A stretch of 64,000 bases of DNA from Bacteroidota bacterium (GTDB lineage Bacteria; Bacteroidota; Ignavibacteria; UBA10030), in contig JALONQ010000013.1 in NCBI GenBank assembly GCA_025454835.1, forward strand, positions 1-64,000. The letters run 5' to 3'. The notes beneath the pieces are model-generated. The model was not told the origin of the DNA and ran no database searches. It saw only the letters and a program-made list of their open reading frames with translations. A program made the translations under genes and the position numbers. This document shows, piece by piece, positions 39,003 through 48,938 of this stretch. The stretch's first letter is position 1. Every line of letters starts with the position of its first letter.

Positions 39003-42000
39003 TTACCGCACTTTCGCCAGTTTTGCGGTCTCCAGAAGCCATTTTTCGCCAGTCTTGAGCTTGAGAACCGCTAGATAGACCCCATTGGCTACATCCTCGC
39101 CGTCGCCGTCGCGGCCGTCCCACGGGACGGTGTTGAATCCCGCCCGGACCTGTCCCGCGGCGATCGGGATCTCGCGGATCAGCCGTCCCGCCACGGTGTA
39201 GATGCGCACGCTTCCGTCGTCGGGCAACGACTGTCCGGTGAGGTTGAACGTGAGGTCGGTACCCGCAGCGAACGGATTCGGGTACGGCGCGAGGTCACGA
39301 ATGGCTGAGGATGTCTCGACCCTGAACGTAAGCGAGAACGCGGCCGTATCGGCAAGATTGCCTGATCCGTCCGTGACCTGGACCGACAAGGTATGCGTTC
39401 CGCGCCCCAATCGGGGTCGAAGGATCGCCACCGCTTTCTTCTCCGACCACTGCGACTCGAAGGAACTGTCCGGCGTTGTGGTCGAGAGCGATACGCGGCG
39501 TCCGTTCAACCGCAGATCGACGAGCGACGGCGAGGCGATCGGCACCGCCCCATCGTCGGCAATGTCGATGCGGATGTCCGGCTGGGGACGGACATAGTCT
39601 CCGTTGACGATCGCGCCGCCATCGATGGTCACGACAAATCGCGGACGCGACGTGTCAGGAAAAACGTAGGCTGAACGATGCACAATATCATTCCCCCGCT
39701 CCCACTGCGGAACCGCGAACAGCGGGTCCAGCACCACCTCCAGATCCACCGGGCCGCGCACGGAAGAGGTCGAAAGCTCTGCGGCGACCGTGTCGGCCTG
39801 CGAAACGGCCAACGCAGGCCGTCGACCAGAGGCCATCATCTCACCCGTCGGAAGCCAACGCCATCGCACGCGGTAGGGCACAGAATCGGCCGGAGCCCCG
39901 CCAATGTTGCGCACGGGGATCAGCACGCGCAAAGGTTCACCCGAGGCCACCGAATCGCTTTCAAAGATGACCCTGGAGGCTGCCGTCGCCAATTCGGGCA
40001 ACCCCCCATGCTGAACGCGCCAGGCGGTCAGCCTGGGTGATGCGCCTCCGGGAGAGCGGCGGGCTTCCGCCAGCAAGCGGACCGAGCGAATCCCCTCCGG
40101 CCACGAAAGCGGTCCCGGCTCGATCGTAAGGGTATCGACGACACCCGCGACGCCCGATCGAATCGCGCGCATGACCACGCTGGCCCCGTTGCCCGTATCG
40201 GATACTGACCAAGCGACGCCATGCCAGCGGCCCGCCGGGCCGATCGCCGCCGAGACGACCATCCCTGCATTGGCCCGGATCTCGATCGTGTCCCGAACCG
40301 TGACGGCACCCTGAAACTCGTCAGTGCGCGCCTCTGGGACCGAGCCGACGGGCGCGCCTTTCCATCCGCTGATCGCCCACGAGCCCCGGAACCCGAGCAG
40401 CCTGATCATGGCGCTGCCGATCGACTCTAGCTCCCGGTTGAGCCGTTCCGTCTTGTTGACGCTTCCTTCATCCGACACGGCAACGAGAACGCGACGGCCC
40501 GAGGGGATCGAGCGCAGGTATTCGATGAGCGGCTCCGCCTTCATCGTGTCGGGAGTGTCAGAGTAGATGCTGAACGACCCGAACGACAACAGGCGTCCGT
40601 TCGTCTCGTCCACGACCGCCACGTTGAAGCCCCGGTTGACGAAGCCCTGCGAGATATCGGCATCGTTCAGCCAGACGGCAGCATCGACGCCGTCGCTGAA
40701 TCCGGCCGAGAAGACCCGCACCGGGACGCGTCGTTCTTCCAAGCGCCACCCGTCCGCCAGCAAGGCACCTTCCCCTGTCGAGCCATCCCATCCCGACACC
40801 CCATCCTGCACCCACGACTCCGACGCACCGGTCGTGAAGGATCGCGTCGACCATGGCGTCGCCGATATCCCCGTCACGATACGCGTCCTGATAAAGTAGC
40901 GTCGTCCTGTCGTCAGCACACCGGCCGGGATCGGATGAACGACACCCATCGGTTCGGCCGGGAGGCTCGTCCACCGTCGCAAGAAGCCGCCTGCGAACGC
41001 CGCCGTGGAATCGAGTTCGACCTCAACCGTGGCCGCGGATGGCGTCGAGACGGGCTGGAGAATGACGACGCGAACGGAATCCGGGTGGCGCCGTTCCATC
41101 TCCAGAGGCGCGAGGACCTGGAACCTGGAAGACGAGACCACGTATCGGATCTCGGCGGAGTTGCCCTTCAGCGTCTCCTCGGCCACCGTCGAATCAGGAT
41201 TGACGCTGACCGTCACCGTCAGAAAGCCTGGAGTCCGAAGTGAGGCGGCCCCGAACTCGAGCACCGAGACGCGTCGATCAGCAGTGAAGGTCGTCTCGAT
41301 CACGGCGCTCCCGGCTTCGGAAAGGACGGTCAGGCGCAATGGCACGGCGGCGTTCGAAAGGAGACCGATGTTGCGGACGACGCATTCCACGCGCACGATC
41401 GAATCCTGCTCGGAGGGCTCGGCGGGGGTGACCGTCAGCAGACGGTCGTCGACCACAAACTCGGGCCAACGCGCGATGCGCAACCGCGTCAGCGGATCGC
41501 CGATGAGGGTCCACTGATGCAGGGCCTGCTGCGTCGTCAGCGAGGCCGTACCGACCTTCCAGAGCTCTTGTTTGGCGGCGAGGTGCAGCGCGCCCAGACG
41601 GCGCTCCCCTTGCGAGAACGACTTGAAGATCCCGTCGGCAAGGATCCTGAGCGGAGATTCGTAACCGAATCCGCTGCTCCCGATGTAGGCCGCTGCGCGG
41701 GCGGTCGTCGAGCGGACGACGAGCTCGCTGAACGACTCGACGAACGGTTCCGCGAACCGGGCCGTGCTGCAACTGATATCGGTGATAAGGTGGGCCTTCT
41801 GCTCGGCATTGGCCAGCTGATCAGGGCGGCTGACGCCGTTGGCCCACACGTCCGTACCGGCGTGACCATAGAAATTGATCCACACGGCCCCGGAATCCAG
41901 CAGGCGTCGGACCTCCTCTGTTTGCTCCAGGTCGACGACCTGATCGATGGTCCGGTAGATCCGCGCCTGCGTGGCGGCCAGAGGCGGCGACTGCAGATAC

Positions 42001-43670
42001 GACGAGAACATCAGGTCAGAGAACTGCTGGAATCTCTTCGTCTCGATCGTATCAAAACCGGCGGCGAAGAACAGGAATCGCCGGTTCCAATCGCTGATCG
42101 GCTGCGCCTCGTATGCGATCAAGGCATCGACCAACGAGTCGGCCTCGGAGATGGTCCGTACCGGGATACGCCCGACCGCCTTCCGTGCCTTGTATCGATC
42201 GACCGTGTCGACCACGTACAACATGTCCGAAACGGGATTGCCCAGCGTTGGGATCAACCCTCGGCGTCCGGTGCCGAAGTGGTCTTTCGGGTCCCACGTT
42301 CCGTCGCCGAAGAGCAACACCGACCCGTACGCCGGCGGCGCCCACGTTGTGTCGATCGTCAGCAGGAATCGACGCAAAGGATCAGGCCCCCAGCGGCCGT
42401 TGCCAAAGGCGTCGACGATGTCCTCCAACGTGACGACCTGCACGCGGAGCCCCTGGGTGAGGGCCCGGTGTTGCCGCAATCGTTCGGCCGCCGAAACGAG
42501 GGCTTTGGGCGCGATGATGACATGGTCGGCTCCGGCCGGACGGTCCAGCGGATCGGGAACGGTCACGAGCCGCGTGCCATCGACGTGGGACATGTCGGAC
42601 CGGCGCACCATGACGTAGGAGCGTCCGGCCTTTACCGTGTCGTCGAACTGCCAACGACTTCCGTTCCATGTCGCCCGCGGCCATCGTTCAATCTGATCGT
42701 CGGGGGCGAGCCGGAGGACCGTGATGGGGTCCGACGACGACCCCAACAGGACAAAACGCACGACACGCGCGTTCAGCGCAGTGCGCGGAACGTACGTGAT
42801 CGCGCTTCCGAACGGGCGCAGGTCTTGCGGGGCGGTGAGCTCACACCAGTCGAGGTACACCTCGTTCACGGCAGCTCCCGTGGTCAAAGAGGCCACCGCG
42901 ACCACATTGGTTCCCCGAACCAACGCGGGGGTCGGAACCTGAAGCGTGGCGAGCAGCGACTCATAGCCGTTCAGCTGAACCGTGTCGAGCACCAGGCCAT
43001 TGATGCTGACCGCCAGCCGATGCGTCGGCAGAGCGCTCGCCGCGGTCGAACTGTGGACCTGGAGGCGAAGGACGGACCCTTCTCCCGTCGACGTGAAGTC
43101 AGGCAGATCGATGGGAATCAACGCGGTCGAACCAGCCCGGACCCGCTGCCAGTACCAGCCTTCGCCGAACACGGTCTCGGTCGAGTTGTTGAAGGGAAGT
43201 CCGCGATCTCCGTAGTAGTAGAGACTGTCGCGTTCTGCACGCACGGTACGTCCGGGGGCGAGGACGACGGTGTCGGGGGCCATGACGGACGTATCTGGCC
43301 TTATGAACGGCAACGGCTCCAGCCCGGCAACCAGCCAGGTCCAGGCCGTGTCGGTGTGCGGGTCGGGCTCGCCGCCGGGCCCGCGTGCCGGAGGGAGGAC
43401 GATGTAGACTGAATCGTCCTGCGCCGCGACGATCCGCCGACCGTCGCGGTAGACCGCGTAGGTGGCGTTCGTCGCAGGCAAACGAGCGGTCGTGGTGGCC
43501 ACGACCCATCGGGTGGAGGGGATCTTGACGGAGGGACGTCCGACGAGGGGCGACTGGCCGGTCGAATCGGTCCACGAGGGGGCCGCCGTGGCGACGGCAC
43601 AGAACGCGATCAAGCTCAGGGAACGAAGAGCGAGCTGGAAGCGCCGGAGCAACAAGGCCGACCGTGTCAC
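39003..43670 (-). CDS. peptidase C25 (gingipain/PorU-like) protein with T9SS C-terminal domain
   Basis: 1555 residues from a GTG at 43670 that overlaps the stop of the WecG-type gene (GTGA) and gives a clean signal peptide (MTRSALLLRRF, then SLIAFCAVATA). N-terminal beta-rich prodomain-like region (about 35-370), then the C25 cysteine-peptidase domain (about 380-730): DHVIIAPKAL, SVLLFGDGTWDP, catalytic His603 in FYGHAG and Cys634 in DISCSTARF. After it come several Ig/CARDB-like modules (about 745 on: RVECVVRNIGLLSNAAVPL, RVLIPVRNIGGAPADSVPY). The last 90 residues are a FlgD-like/T9SS domain (PYPNPFAAGTDLTF to VANGVYLAVLKLKTGEKW). Candidate roles are the T9SS sortase (PorU/PorU2-type) that links cargo to surface glycolipid, or a secreted protease. 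Its coupling to glycan genes favours the sortase idea. Confidence 0.9.
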   Translation of the reverse strand: MTRSALLLRRFQLALRSLSLIAFCAVATAAPSWTDSTGQSPLVGRPSVKIPSTRWVVATTTARLPATNATYAVYRDGRRIVAAQDDSVYIVLPPARGPGGEPDPHTDTAWTWLVAGLEPLPFIRPDTSVMAPDTVVLAPGRTVRAERDSLYYYGDRGLPFNNSTETVFGEGWYWQRVRAGSTALIPIDLPDFTSTGEGSVLRLQVHSSTAASALPTHRLAVSINGLVLDTVQLNGYESLLATLQVPTPALVRGTNVVAVASLTTGAAVNEVYLDWCELTAPQDLRPFGSAITYVPRTALNARVVRFVLLGSSSDPITVLRLAPDDQIERWPRATWNGSRWQFDDTVKAGRSYVMVRRSDMSHVDGTRLVTVPDPLDRPAGADHVIIAPKALVSAAERLRQHRALTQGLRVQVVTLEDIVDAFGNGRWGPDPLRRFLLTIDTTWAPPAYGSVLLFGDGTWDPKDHFGTGRRGLIPTLGNPVSDMLYVVDTVDRYKARKAVGRIPVRTISEADSLVDALIAYEAQPISDWNRRFLFFAAGFDTIETKRFQQFSDLMFSSYLQSPPLAATQARIYRTIDQVVDLEQTEEVRRLLDSGAVWINFYGHAGTDVWANGVSRPDQLANAEQKAHLITDISCSTARFAEPFVESFSELVVRSTTARAAAYIGSSGFGYESPLRILADGIFKSFSQGERRLGALHLAAKQELWKVGTASLTTQQALHQWTLIGDPLTRLRIARWPEFVVDDRLLTVTPAEPSEQDSIVRVECVVRNIGLLSNAAVPLRLTVLSEAGSAVIETTFTADRRVSVLEFGAASLRTPGFLTVTVSVNPDSTVAEETLKGNSAEIRYVVSSSRFQVLAPLEMERRHPDSVRVVILQPVSTPSAATVEVELDSTAAFAGGFLRRWTSLPAEPMGVVHPIPAGVLTTGRRYFIRTRIVTGISATPWSTRSFTTGASESWVQDGVSGWDGSTGEGALLADGWRLEERRVPVRVFSAGFSDGVDAAVWLNDADISQGFVNRGFNVAVVDETNGRLLSFGSFSIYSDTPDTMKAEPLIEYLRSIPSGRRVLVAVSDEGSVNKTERLNRELESIGSAMIRLLGFRGSWAISGWKGAPVGSVPEARTDEFQGAVTVRDTIEIRANAGMVVSAAIGPAGRWHGVAWSVSDTGNGASVVMRAIRSGVAGVVDTLTIEPGPLSWPEGIRSVRLLAEARRSPGGASPRLTAWRVQHGGLPELATAASRVIFESDSVASGEPLRVLIPVRNIGGAPADSVPYRVRWRWLPTGEMMASGRRPALAVSQADTVAAELSTSSVRGPVDLEVVLDPLFAVPQWERGNDIVHRSAYVFPDTSRPRFVVTIDGGAIVNGDYVRPQPDIRIDIADDGAVPIASPSLVDLRLNGRRVSLSTTTPDSSFESQWSEKKAVAILRPRLGRGTHTLSVQVTDGSGNLADTAAFSLTFRVETSSAIRDLAPYPNPFAAGTDLTFNLTGQSLPDDGSVRIYTVAGRLIREIPIAAGQVRAGFNTVPWDGRDGDGEDVANGVYLAVLKLKTGEKWLLETAKLAKVR

Positions 43671-44452
43671 TGAATCGACCGCCCCTGAACGAGTGTGGAC
43701 CAGAAGAAGTGCGGAATCCCGAAGGCGTAGCGAGGGCCGAGGCGGATAGGTTCTTGCAGCACGCGATAGATCCATTCCATGCCCCGTCGGCGCATCCAGA
43801 GCGGTGCGCGGCGTTTGAGGCCCGAGATGAAGTCGAACGAAGCTCCCACGGTCATAGCGACGGGCACGCGCAAGCGATCGCGATTTCGTTCGAGGAAGAC
43901 CTCTTGCTTCGGAGCGCCCAGGGCCACGAACAACGCGTCGGCCCCCGAGCGATTGACCTGATCCACGATCGAGCCTTCGGCCAGCTGCGTCACGTCGTCA
44001 ACGACCTCGGGCTCGTACACACCGGCGATGCGAAGGCCCGGATGTCGCCGGGCGAGGATTTCGGCGGACGCGGCGGCAACCCCGTGGCGCCCGCCCAGCA
44101 AGAATACGCTCTTCCCCTCGCGCGCCAGGAGCGCGACGATCGTCTCCATCAGGTCCGTACCCGTGAAGCGATGGTGAAGCGGAGCGCGCATCGCACGAGA
44201 CACGAGGATCACGCCCACGCCGTCGAGGGGAACCAACGCTCGTTTGAGGATCGACGCCACCGTCGGCTGGACCAAGGCCGTGAGGTAGACATGCGGATTC
44301 AGCGGCACGATGCTCAATGGCGTGCCAGCACCGATGACGTCGACGACATACCTTGCCACGACCTCCATCGGGTGGTCGGAAACGTCCAGTCCAAGGAACC
44401 GAGACCGTTTCAAATGCGGTTGGCGCTCTGTGCGTTCGTGGTGCTCCGGCAT
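43667..44452 (-). CDS. WecG/TagA/CpsF family glycosyltransferase
   Basis: 261 residues, GT26 family. Transfers N-acetyl-mannosamine-type sugars to a lipid-linked acceptor at the cytoplasmic membrane, the second or later step in ECA, teichoic-acid linker or capsule synthesis. Motifs: STPLSIVPLN-like TPLSIVPLNPHVYL, VPLDGVGVILVSR (D-G-x-G), SVFLLGGRHGVA, ALGAPKQEVFLERNRD, and VGASFDFISGLKRRAP with WMRRRGMEWIYRVLQEP. The stop overlaps the C25 start. The preceding GT2 gene ends 102 nt upstream, so this may be the start of a wecG-C25 unit or part of the longer glycan operon. Confidence 0.94.
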   Translation of the reverse strand: MPEHHERTERQPHLKRSRFLGLDVSDHPMEVVARYVVDVIGAGTPLSIVPLNPHVYLTALVQPTVASILKRALVPLDGVGVILVSRAMRAPLHHRFTGTDLMETIVALLAREGKSVFLLGGRHGVAAASAEILARRHPGLRIAGVYEPEVVDDVTQLAEGSIVDQVNRSGADALFVALGAPKQEVFLERNRDRLRVPVAMTVGASFDFISGLKRRAPLWMRRRGMEWIYRVLQEPIRLGPRYAFGIPHFFWSTLVQGRSIQ

Positions 44453-44554
44453 GCCGACTTCGAGTGACGTGGTATCGCCGCGACGGACCGCCTGGGTGGC
44501 GTACCGTCGGACTCTCGCAAGTATACGGAAGATTCTTCTGAGAAAAGCCCCGGG

Positions 44555-46393
44555 CTATTGGAGTGATCGATAGTACCGATGCGCACCTGCCCGAAGGCCG
44601 GCTATCATCCGGAGCACGCCCTTGCCACCCGCCCGCAGCACAAGACCCTGTCGGATGCTTCGCAGGATGCTCCAGACGACCAAGCCGGGAATCTGCCAAC
44701 GGTCTCGGTGCCGCAAGAAAAGCAGCATGAGGTTGCGATGGACGGACCAGTAGTATTGGGCGGGGTCCCTCTTTCGTGCGTCGGCGTTGCCATCGGGCTG
44801 AGGTTCGTGCCGCACGACGCTCTTGTCGGAGAACCAGAAGGTGCCCCCCCGATGCGCGATCTGTTCACAGACCTCGGGCTCTTCCATGATCGACGTCCCG
44901 GCAAGCGAACCGTCGAACCCCGTCGACTGCCGGAATCGATCGGCACGGAAGGACATGTTCCCTCCGACCAACATGCCAACCGGCTCGCTTCCGCGCGCGT
45001 CGAAGCCGGTCACGATGCGTCCGAACGACGTGATCCGCAGCTTGCCGAGGCGGCTCCGATCCTCCTCCCCCGTTTCGACCAGCCGACAGGAGACGCCTGC
45101 GACGGGCCTGGCTCTGAACGCCGACACATGGGCCGCGACGAGGTGTTCGTCCGGAACGACGTCGTCGTCCATGAACAGCAACCATTCTCCACGAGCGATG
45201 CGGGCACCGGAGTTCTTGGCGATGGAACGATTGGGGACCTCGGAACGTAGCATTGTCACAGGGAATGGCATTCCGGGTGGCACGCCGCGGAACGTCTCCG
45301 GCGATTGGTCGACGATGATGATCTCGCACGCGCGGTACGTCTGCTTCGCGAGGGCCTCAAGCAGTCGCCGCAGGCTGGCCGGCCGCCGGTAGGTGGGAAT
45401 GATCACCGACACCAGTCCCGGCTCGACGGGCCGCGCCGACCGCGCCCCGTCGGGCAGATACCTCTCGCCCGCGACGTCTCGCCGGAAGGCGCTCCACCAC
45501 TCTCGTCCCCGGTGGTGACGCGACAGCGAACCGAGCAGGCATTGGGCGAGGATGATCCTGCGCCACCATACGTACCGGCGGCGGGCATGCTTCGCGTAGA
45601 ACAGGAGCATTCCCTTCAACATCATGGCGAGGCGCTCATCGGGCACGCGCGAGAAGGAATGCCCTCCCACATGGCGGACCTCGGCCGCCGGGTCCCAGAG
45701 AAGCAGGTACTCCAATGAGCGGAACCTCAAGCTCAGGTCGGCGTCCTCATAGAAGAAGGTATAGTCTTCGTCGAAACCTCCGACGAGGTCGAATGCTTGA
45801 CGGCGAATGAGGAGGCAACAGCCCTCGGTGAATGTCAGGGGCTCCGGACCCTGCGCGGATCGTTGTCCGAGCGTCCATTGCTGATGGCGGCCGGCGATCC
45901 ATGATGCGTCTGCCCGGGAACGGTCACGGTCCGACCATCGATGCCGGGACAGGAAGACGCACGCCCGAAGCATCGACATCCGGCGAATGCGCGTGCGATT
46001 GACCCCCTCCCGGTCGAGCACGCTCGGGACGACGACGGCAGTTTCAGGATGGGCGGCCAGCGTTTCCAGCATTTGCCGGACCGAACCCTTCCCCATTTCG
46101 GTATCTGGATTGACGACGAGGAGCCAACGACCTCCGGCCTCAGCTGCAGCATGATTGATGGCGCCGCCGTAGGAACGGTTCTCCGGCAAGACGAGACATC
46201 GGGCCTCGGGTGCGCTTCGCCGCACGGAGGCCAGCGTGTCGTCTGCGCTGCCATGGTCGACGACAGTGATCTGCGAGCCTTCGAGGCCGTTCGCCAGCAA
46301 AGAATCCACGCACGCTCCGATGACCTCGGCCGAGTTCCAGGTCACGATGGCGACCCTGACGTCTGAGAGCCGTACGCCCGATGCGTCGCTCAT
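44555..46393 (-). CDS. glycosyltransferase with two GT2 domains
   Basis: 612 residues from the ATG at 46393, which overlaps the GT9 stop (ATGA). Domain 1 (about 10-300) is a rhamnosyltransferase-like GT2: VAIVTWNSAEVI, VVDHGSADDT, ENRSYGGAINHA, VVNPDTEMG (DxD-type), and GGFDEDYTFFYEDADLSLR. Domain 2 (about 325-560) is a second GT2: LVSVIIPTYRRPASLRRLLE, IIIVDQSPE, LLFMDDDVVPDEHLV. A fusion of two transferases suggests two successive sugar additions by one polypeptide, as in bifunctional capsule or hyaluronan-type synthases, though donors cannot be deduced. Short amphipathic stretch at 575-610 may associate with the membrane. Confidence 0.9.
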   Translation of the reverse strand: MSDASGVRLSDVRVAIVTWNSAEVIGACVDSLLANGLEGSQITVVDHGSADDTLASVRRSAPEARCLVLPENRSYGGAINHAAAEAGGRWLLVVNPDTEMGKGSVRQMLETLAAHPETAVVVPSVLDREGVNRTRIRRMSMLRACVFLSRHRWSDRDRSRADASWIAGRHQQWTLGQRSAQGPEPLTFTEGCCLLIRRQAFDLVGGFDEDYTFFYEDADLSLRFRSLEYLLLWDPAAEVRHVGGHSFSRVPDERLAMMLKGMLLFYAKHARRRYVWWRRIILAQCLLGSLSRHHRGREWWSAFRRDVAGERYLPDGARSARPVEPGLVSVIIPTYRRPASLRRLLEALAKQTYRACEIIIVDQSPETFRGVPPGMPFPVTMLRSEVPNRSIAKNSGARIARGEWLLFMDDDVVPDEHLVAAHVSAFRARPVAGVSCRLVETGEEDRSRLGKLRITSFGRIVTGFDARGSEPVGMLVGGNMSFRADRFRQSTGFDGSLAGTSIMEEPEVCEQIAHRGGTFWFSDKSVVRHEPQPDGNADARKRDPAQYYWSVHRNLMLLFLRHRDRWQIPGLVVWSILRSIRQGLVLRAGGKGVLRMIAGLRAGAHRYYRSLQ

Positions 46394-47511
46394 TCGTACG
46401 ATGCCCTTCCGCGCACTGCACGGTCCACCTGCTCGACCGTGATCTCTGTAAGGCAGTAGACCCGGTCGCGGTGACATCGCCAATTGCACTCATAGCAATC
46501 CTGCTGCGCATGGCAAACCACGGCGGAGCCGTACGGAAAATACCTCGAGAAGTGCCCGCCTCCCAGCACCACCACCGCCGGCACTCCCAGGCGCGCCGCC
46601 ATATGGCTGGGGGCTGAATCGATGCCGACCAGAATGTCGCCCGCGGCGATCCAACGGGCCAATTCAAGCGTGTTCGATGCCACATGGACAGCGACCGAAC
46701 CCCGGGTGCGCGTTGAGATCCACCGCAACAGGCCCGCCTCGAAGGGACCCCCGACCAATCTCGGTTCGAACACGGCGTCGGAGGCCAAGCGGTCGGCCAG
46801 GTCTGCCCACCGCTCCGCCGGCCACTGACGGATCGACGCCGACCCGCCTGGCGCCAGAAGCACAGCACGACCCTTCCGCCCTGGCCCGCCCGTTGCAGGC
46901 CCACGCACAAAGCCGTCCAGCGCATAGCGCTTGTTCCAGTCGACAGGACCCCACCCTTCGAGCGAAGCCCAGCGGTCGTACTTCGACCGCTCCGGGATGT
47001 GATCGGGCACCTCGACGACGTTCGTGTGGCGCACGTCGAATCGCCGAAGCTCGGCGCCGTGGATCATCTCGTCATTCCCGCTCAGACACGCCGTCCGAGG
47101 AGCGCCGGTGGCGAATGTCAGCTCTTCGCTTGTCGGCGATCGGTGAAATCCAAGCGACAACGCCCGTTCCGGCGACCGGGCGCGAAGCGACGTCCAGATC
47201 TTCCAGCGATACACCGGGTCGAGCCGGTACCGGACGGCATCGTAGCCGAACACCTCGTCCACCGCTCCGGTCGCTTCTGCCAGCGGGCGGGCGGCTTCGG
47301 AGCAGACCAGCAAGGTCCGCGCCGGCGCGACGCGCATCCGGATGGATTCCAACAACGGCAGGGAGAACAGCAGGTCTCCGACGCCGTCGCCACGGACGAG
47401 CACCACCTCAGACCGGGCCCGGACTGCGGCGCGGGGGTGGAGACGCTCGAAGAGGTCGAACCATGCGCGGCCAGCCGACCGTTTGAGCGCGCGAAGCCGG
47501 GCGTCCATCAT
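46390..47511 (-). CDS. glycosyltransferase family 9 (heptosyltransferase-like)
   Basis: 373 residues, GT9 (GT-B fold). VVLVRGDGVGDLLFSLPLLE at the N terminus is the WaaF/WaaC-type acceptor-side motif, and LAPGGSASIRQWPAERWADLAD, VGIDSAPSHMAARLGVPAVVVL (the S-x-x-H-x-A donor motif) lie in the C-terminal half. The Cys-rich tail CYECNWRCHRDRVYCLTEI is a feature of Bacteroidota-type GT9 members. ADP-heptose is the usual donor, giving an LPS-core or glycan-linker role; the true donor is unknown. Coupled by ATGA to the flippase upstream and the double GT2 downstream. Confidence 0.92.
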   Translation of the reverse strand: MMDARLRALKRSAGRAWFDLFERLHPRAAVRARSEVVLVRGDGVGDLLFSLPLLESIRMRVAPARTLLVCSEAARPLAEATGAVDEVFGYDAVRYRLDPVYRWKIWTSLRARSPERALSLGFHRSPTSEELTFATGAPRTACLSGNDEMIHGAELRRFDVRHTNVVEVPDHIPERSKYDRWASLEGWGPVDWNKRYALDGFVRGPATGGPGRKGRAVLLAPGGSASIRQWPAERWADLADRLASDAVFEPRLVGGPFEAGLLRWISTRTRGSVAVHVASNTLELARWIAAGDILVGIDSAPSHMAARLGVPAVVVLGGGHFSRYFPYGSAVVCHAQQDCYECNWRCHRDRVYCLTEITVEQVDRAVRGRASYE

Positions 47512-48938
47512 GACGCATCCCCTTCAGCCGGAATGAGCGGACGCCGCAATCGGGTCCAGACAAGCGCGGAGACGAACGCTCCGACGACGACCGCACGCAC
47601 CACCACCGACGGATCCGGTGCAACCGACAGCATGCGCAGGATCGATTCCAACCCGAGACCGGAGGCCAGCGCCGCCACGAACCATCCCGGCGGCGATGCC
47701 AACCGGCGCCGCTCGGCGGACGGCCACCGGGAGACCGCCGCGAGGAGGACCGTTGCGTGCACGGCGAGGATCGCCGCCATGAACGCCTCGACGCCGATGA
47801 TATTCCACAGCAGGCCGAAGACCGCCGCGCCGAACGCGAATGCGAGCGCCATCGCCCGGGGGAGCCCCTGCGTGTTGCCGAACACTGGCATCAGTCTGAT
47901 CAGGACGAGCCCCGCCGCTTCCGTGGCCACGATGGGCCCGGTCCAGCGAACCAGCGGCGCCGCTCCGTCATAGAGAGGGCCGAAGACCCATTGCGTCAGG
48001 ACGGGAGCTCCGGCGATCGTCAGCCATGCACCCGCGATCCCGATCGCCAGTGTGCGCCACGTGAGGTCGGCGACGGTTTCGATCTGCCATGCCCGATCGC
48101 GATGACCGGCGGAGAGCAACGGAAACGCGGTCGACCACACGGCATTCCCGATCAGCCCACCGGCGACGAGCAACCGTGCCGCCACCCAGAAGTTCCCAAG
48201 GTCTTCGATGCCTTGGAGCCATCCGACGGCGAGTCCGACCGCCGGCAGAAGCAGGCCGATGGGCAGGATCGCGAAGAAGACCGGCAGGGCCTGGAGGGCA
48301 AGCTCTCGCTCCCCTCCCGGTCGCCACGCGGGAGTCACACCCGTGAGGCGAAGGGTGAGCGGCGTGGCCACGGCGACGGCCATGAGGGTCGAGAGGAGCA
48401 CGGCGGTGGCGACCATCCACGGCACGGCCTCTGCCGAGATGACGAGCACGACGAGCGCCAGCAGCGTGAACGATTGGATGGTCTTTTCGAGGGCGAAGAG
48501 CGCCGGACGGCCGAGGGTCTGTGCCAACCACGTGGCGCCGAAAGCGGTCGGAATGAGCCCGGCAGCGTAGACGACCGAGAGTACCGTGAGCTCCCGAGGT
48601 CCGGTCATGGCCGAAACGGCGACGATCACGACGATACCCGCCATGGCGAGTGCCAGCCGGAGCCGCCAGACGCGCCCCAGGATCTCGCCGGCAGCGTCAT
48701 GATCGCGTGCGACGGCAGCGCCCGCCACCGTGACCAATCCGAAATCGACGATGGGCATGGCGAGGGCCGTCAGGCTGGCGGCGAAGGCGAGGAGTCCGTA
48801 GACCTCTGGGGGAAAGACGCGTGACAGCAGGATAAATGCCAGCGTGGCGGCGACGCGCGAAGCGGCCTCACCGATCACGACGGAAGAGGCGTTCAGCGCC
48901 AGCGAGGGGGCGGGTGATCTGTCACGCGTCGGCAACAC
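47508..48938 (-). CDS. Wzx-type polysaccharide flippase (MOP superfamily)
   Basis: 476 residues, GTG start, about 13-14 hydrophobic segments distributed over the full length (for example VYGLLAFAASLTALAMPIV, LAMAGIVVIVAVSAMTG, VFFAILPIGLLLPAVGLAVG). Matches the polysaccharide transport MOP/oligosaccharidyl-lipid flippase pattern (RVAATLAFILLSRVFPPEVYGLLAFA near the N terminus). It would move lipid-linked repeat units to the periplasmic face. First gene of the 43.7-48.9 kb operon: flippase, GT9, double GT2, WecG-type, C25. A second set of glycan genes including a polymerase lies at 49-64 kb. Confidence 0.88.
   Translation of the reverse strand: MLPTRDRSPAPSLALNASSVVIGEAASRVAATLAFILLSRVFPPEVYGLLAFAASLTALAMPIVDFGLVTVAGAAVARDHDAAGEILGRVWRLRLALAMAGIVVIVAVSAMTGPRELTVLSVVYAAGLIPTAFGATWLAQTLGRPALFALEKTIQSFTLLALVVLVISAEAVPWMVATAVLLSTLMAVAVATPLTLRLTGVTPAWRPGGERELALQALPVFFAILPIGLLLPAVGLAVGWLQGIEDLGNFWVAARLLVAGGLIGNAVWSTAFPLLSAGHRDRAWQIETVADLTWRTLAIGIAGAWLTIAGAPVLTQWVFGPLYDGAAPLVRWTGPIVATEAAGLVLIRLMPVFGNTQGLPRAMALAFAFGAAVFGLLWNIIGVEAFMAAILAVHATVLLAAVSRWPSAERRRLASPPGWFVAALASGLGLESILRMLSVAPDPSVVVRAVVVGAFVSALVWTRLRRPLIPAEGDAS

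Noticed and set aside
39003-43670. Naming the C25 protein porU outright
   Set aside because: Secreted C25 proteases with T9SS domains share the same catalytic domain. Without a tree or porV neighbour the sortase role is only a proposal.
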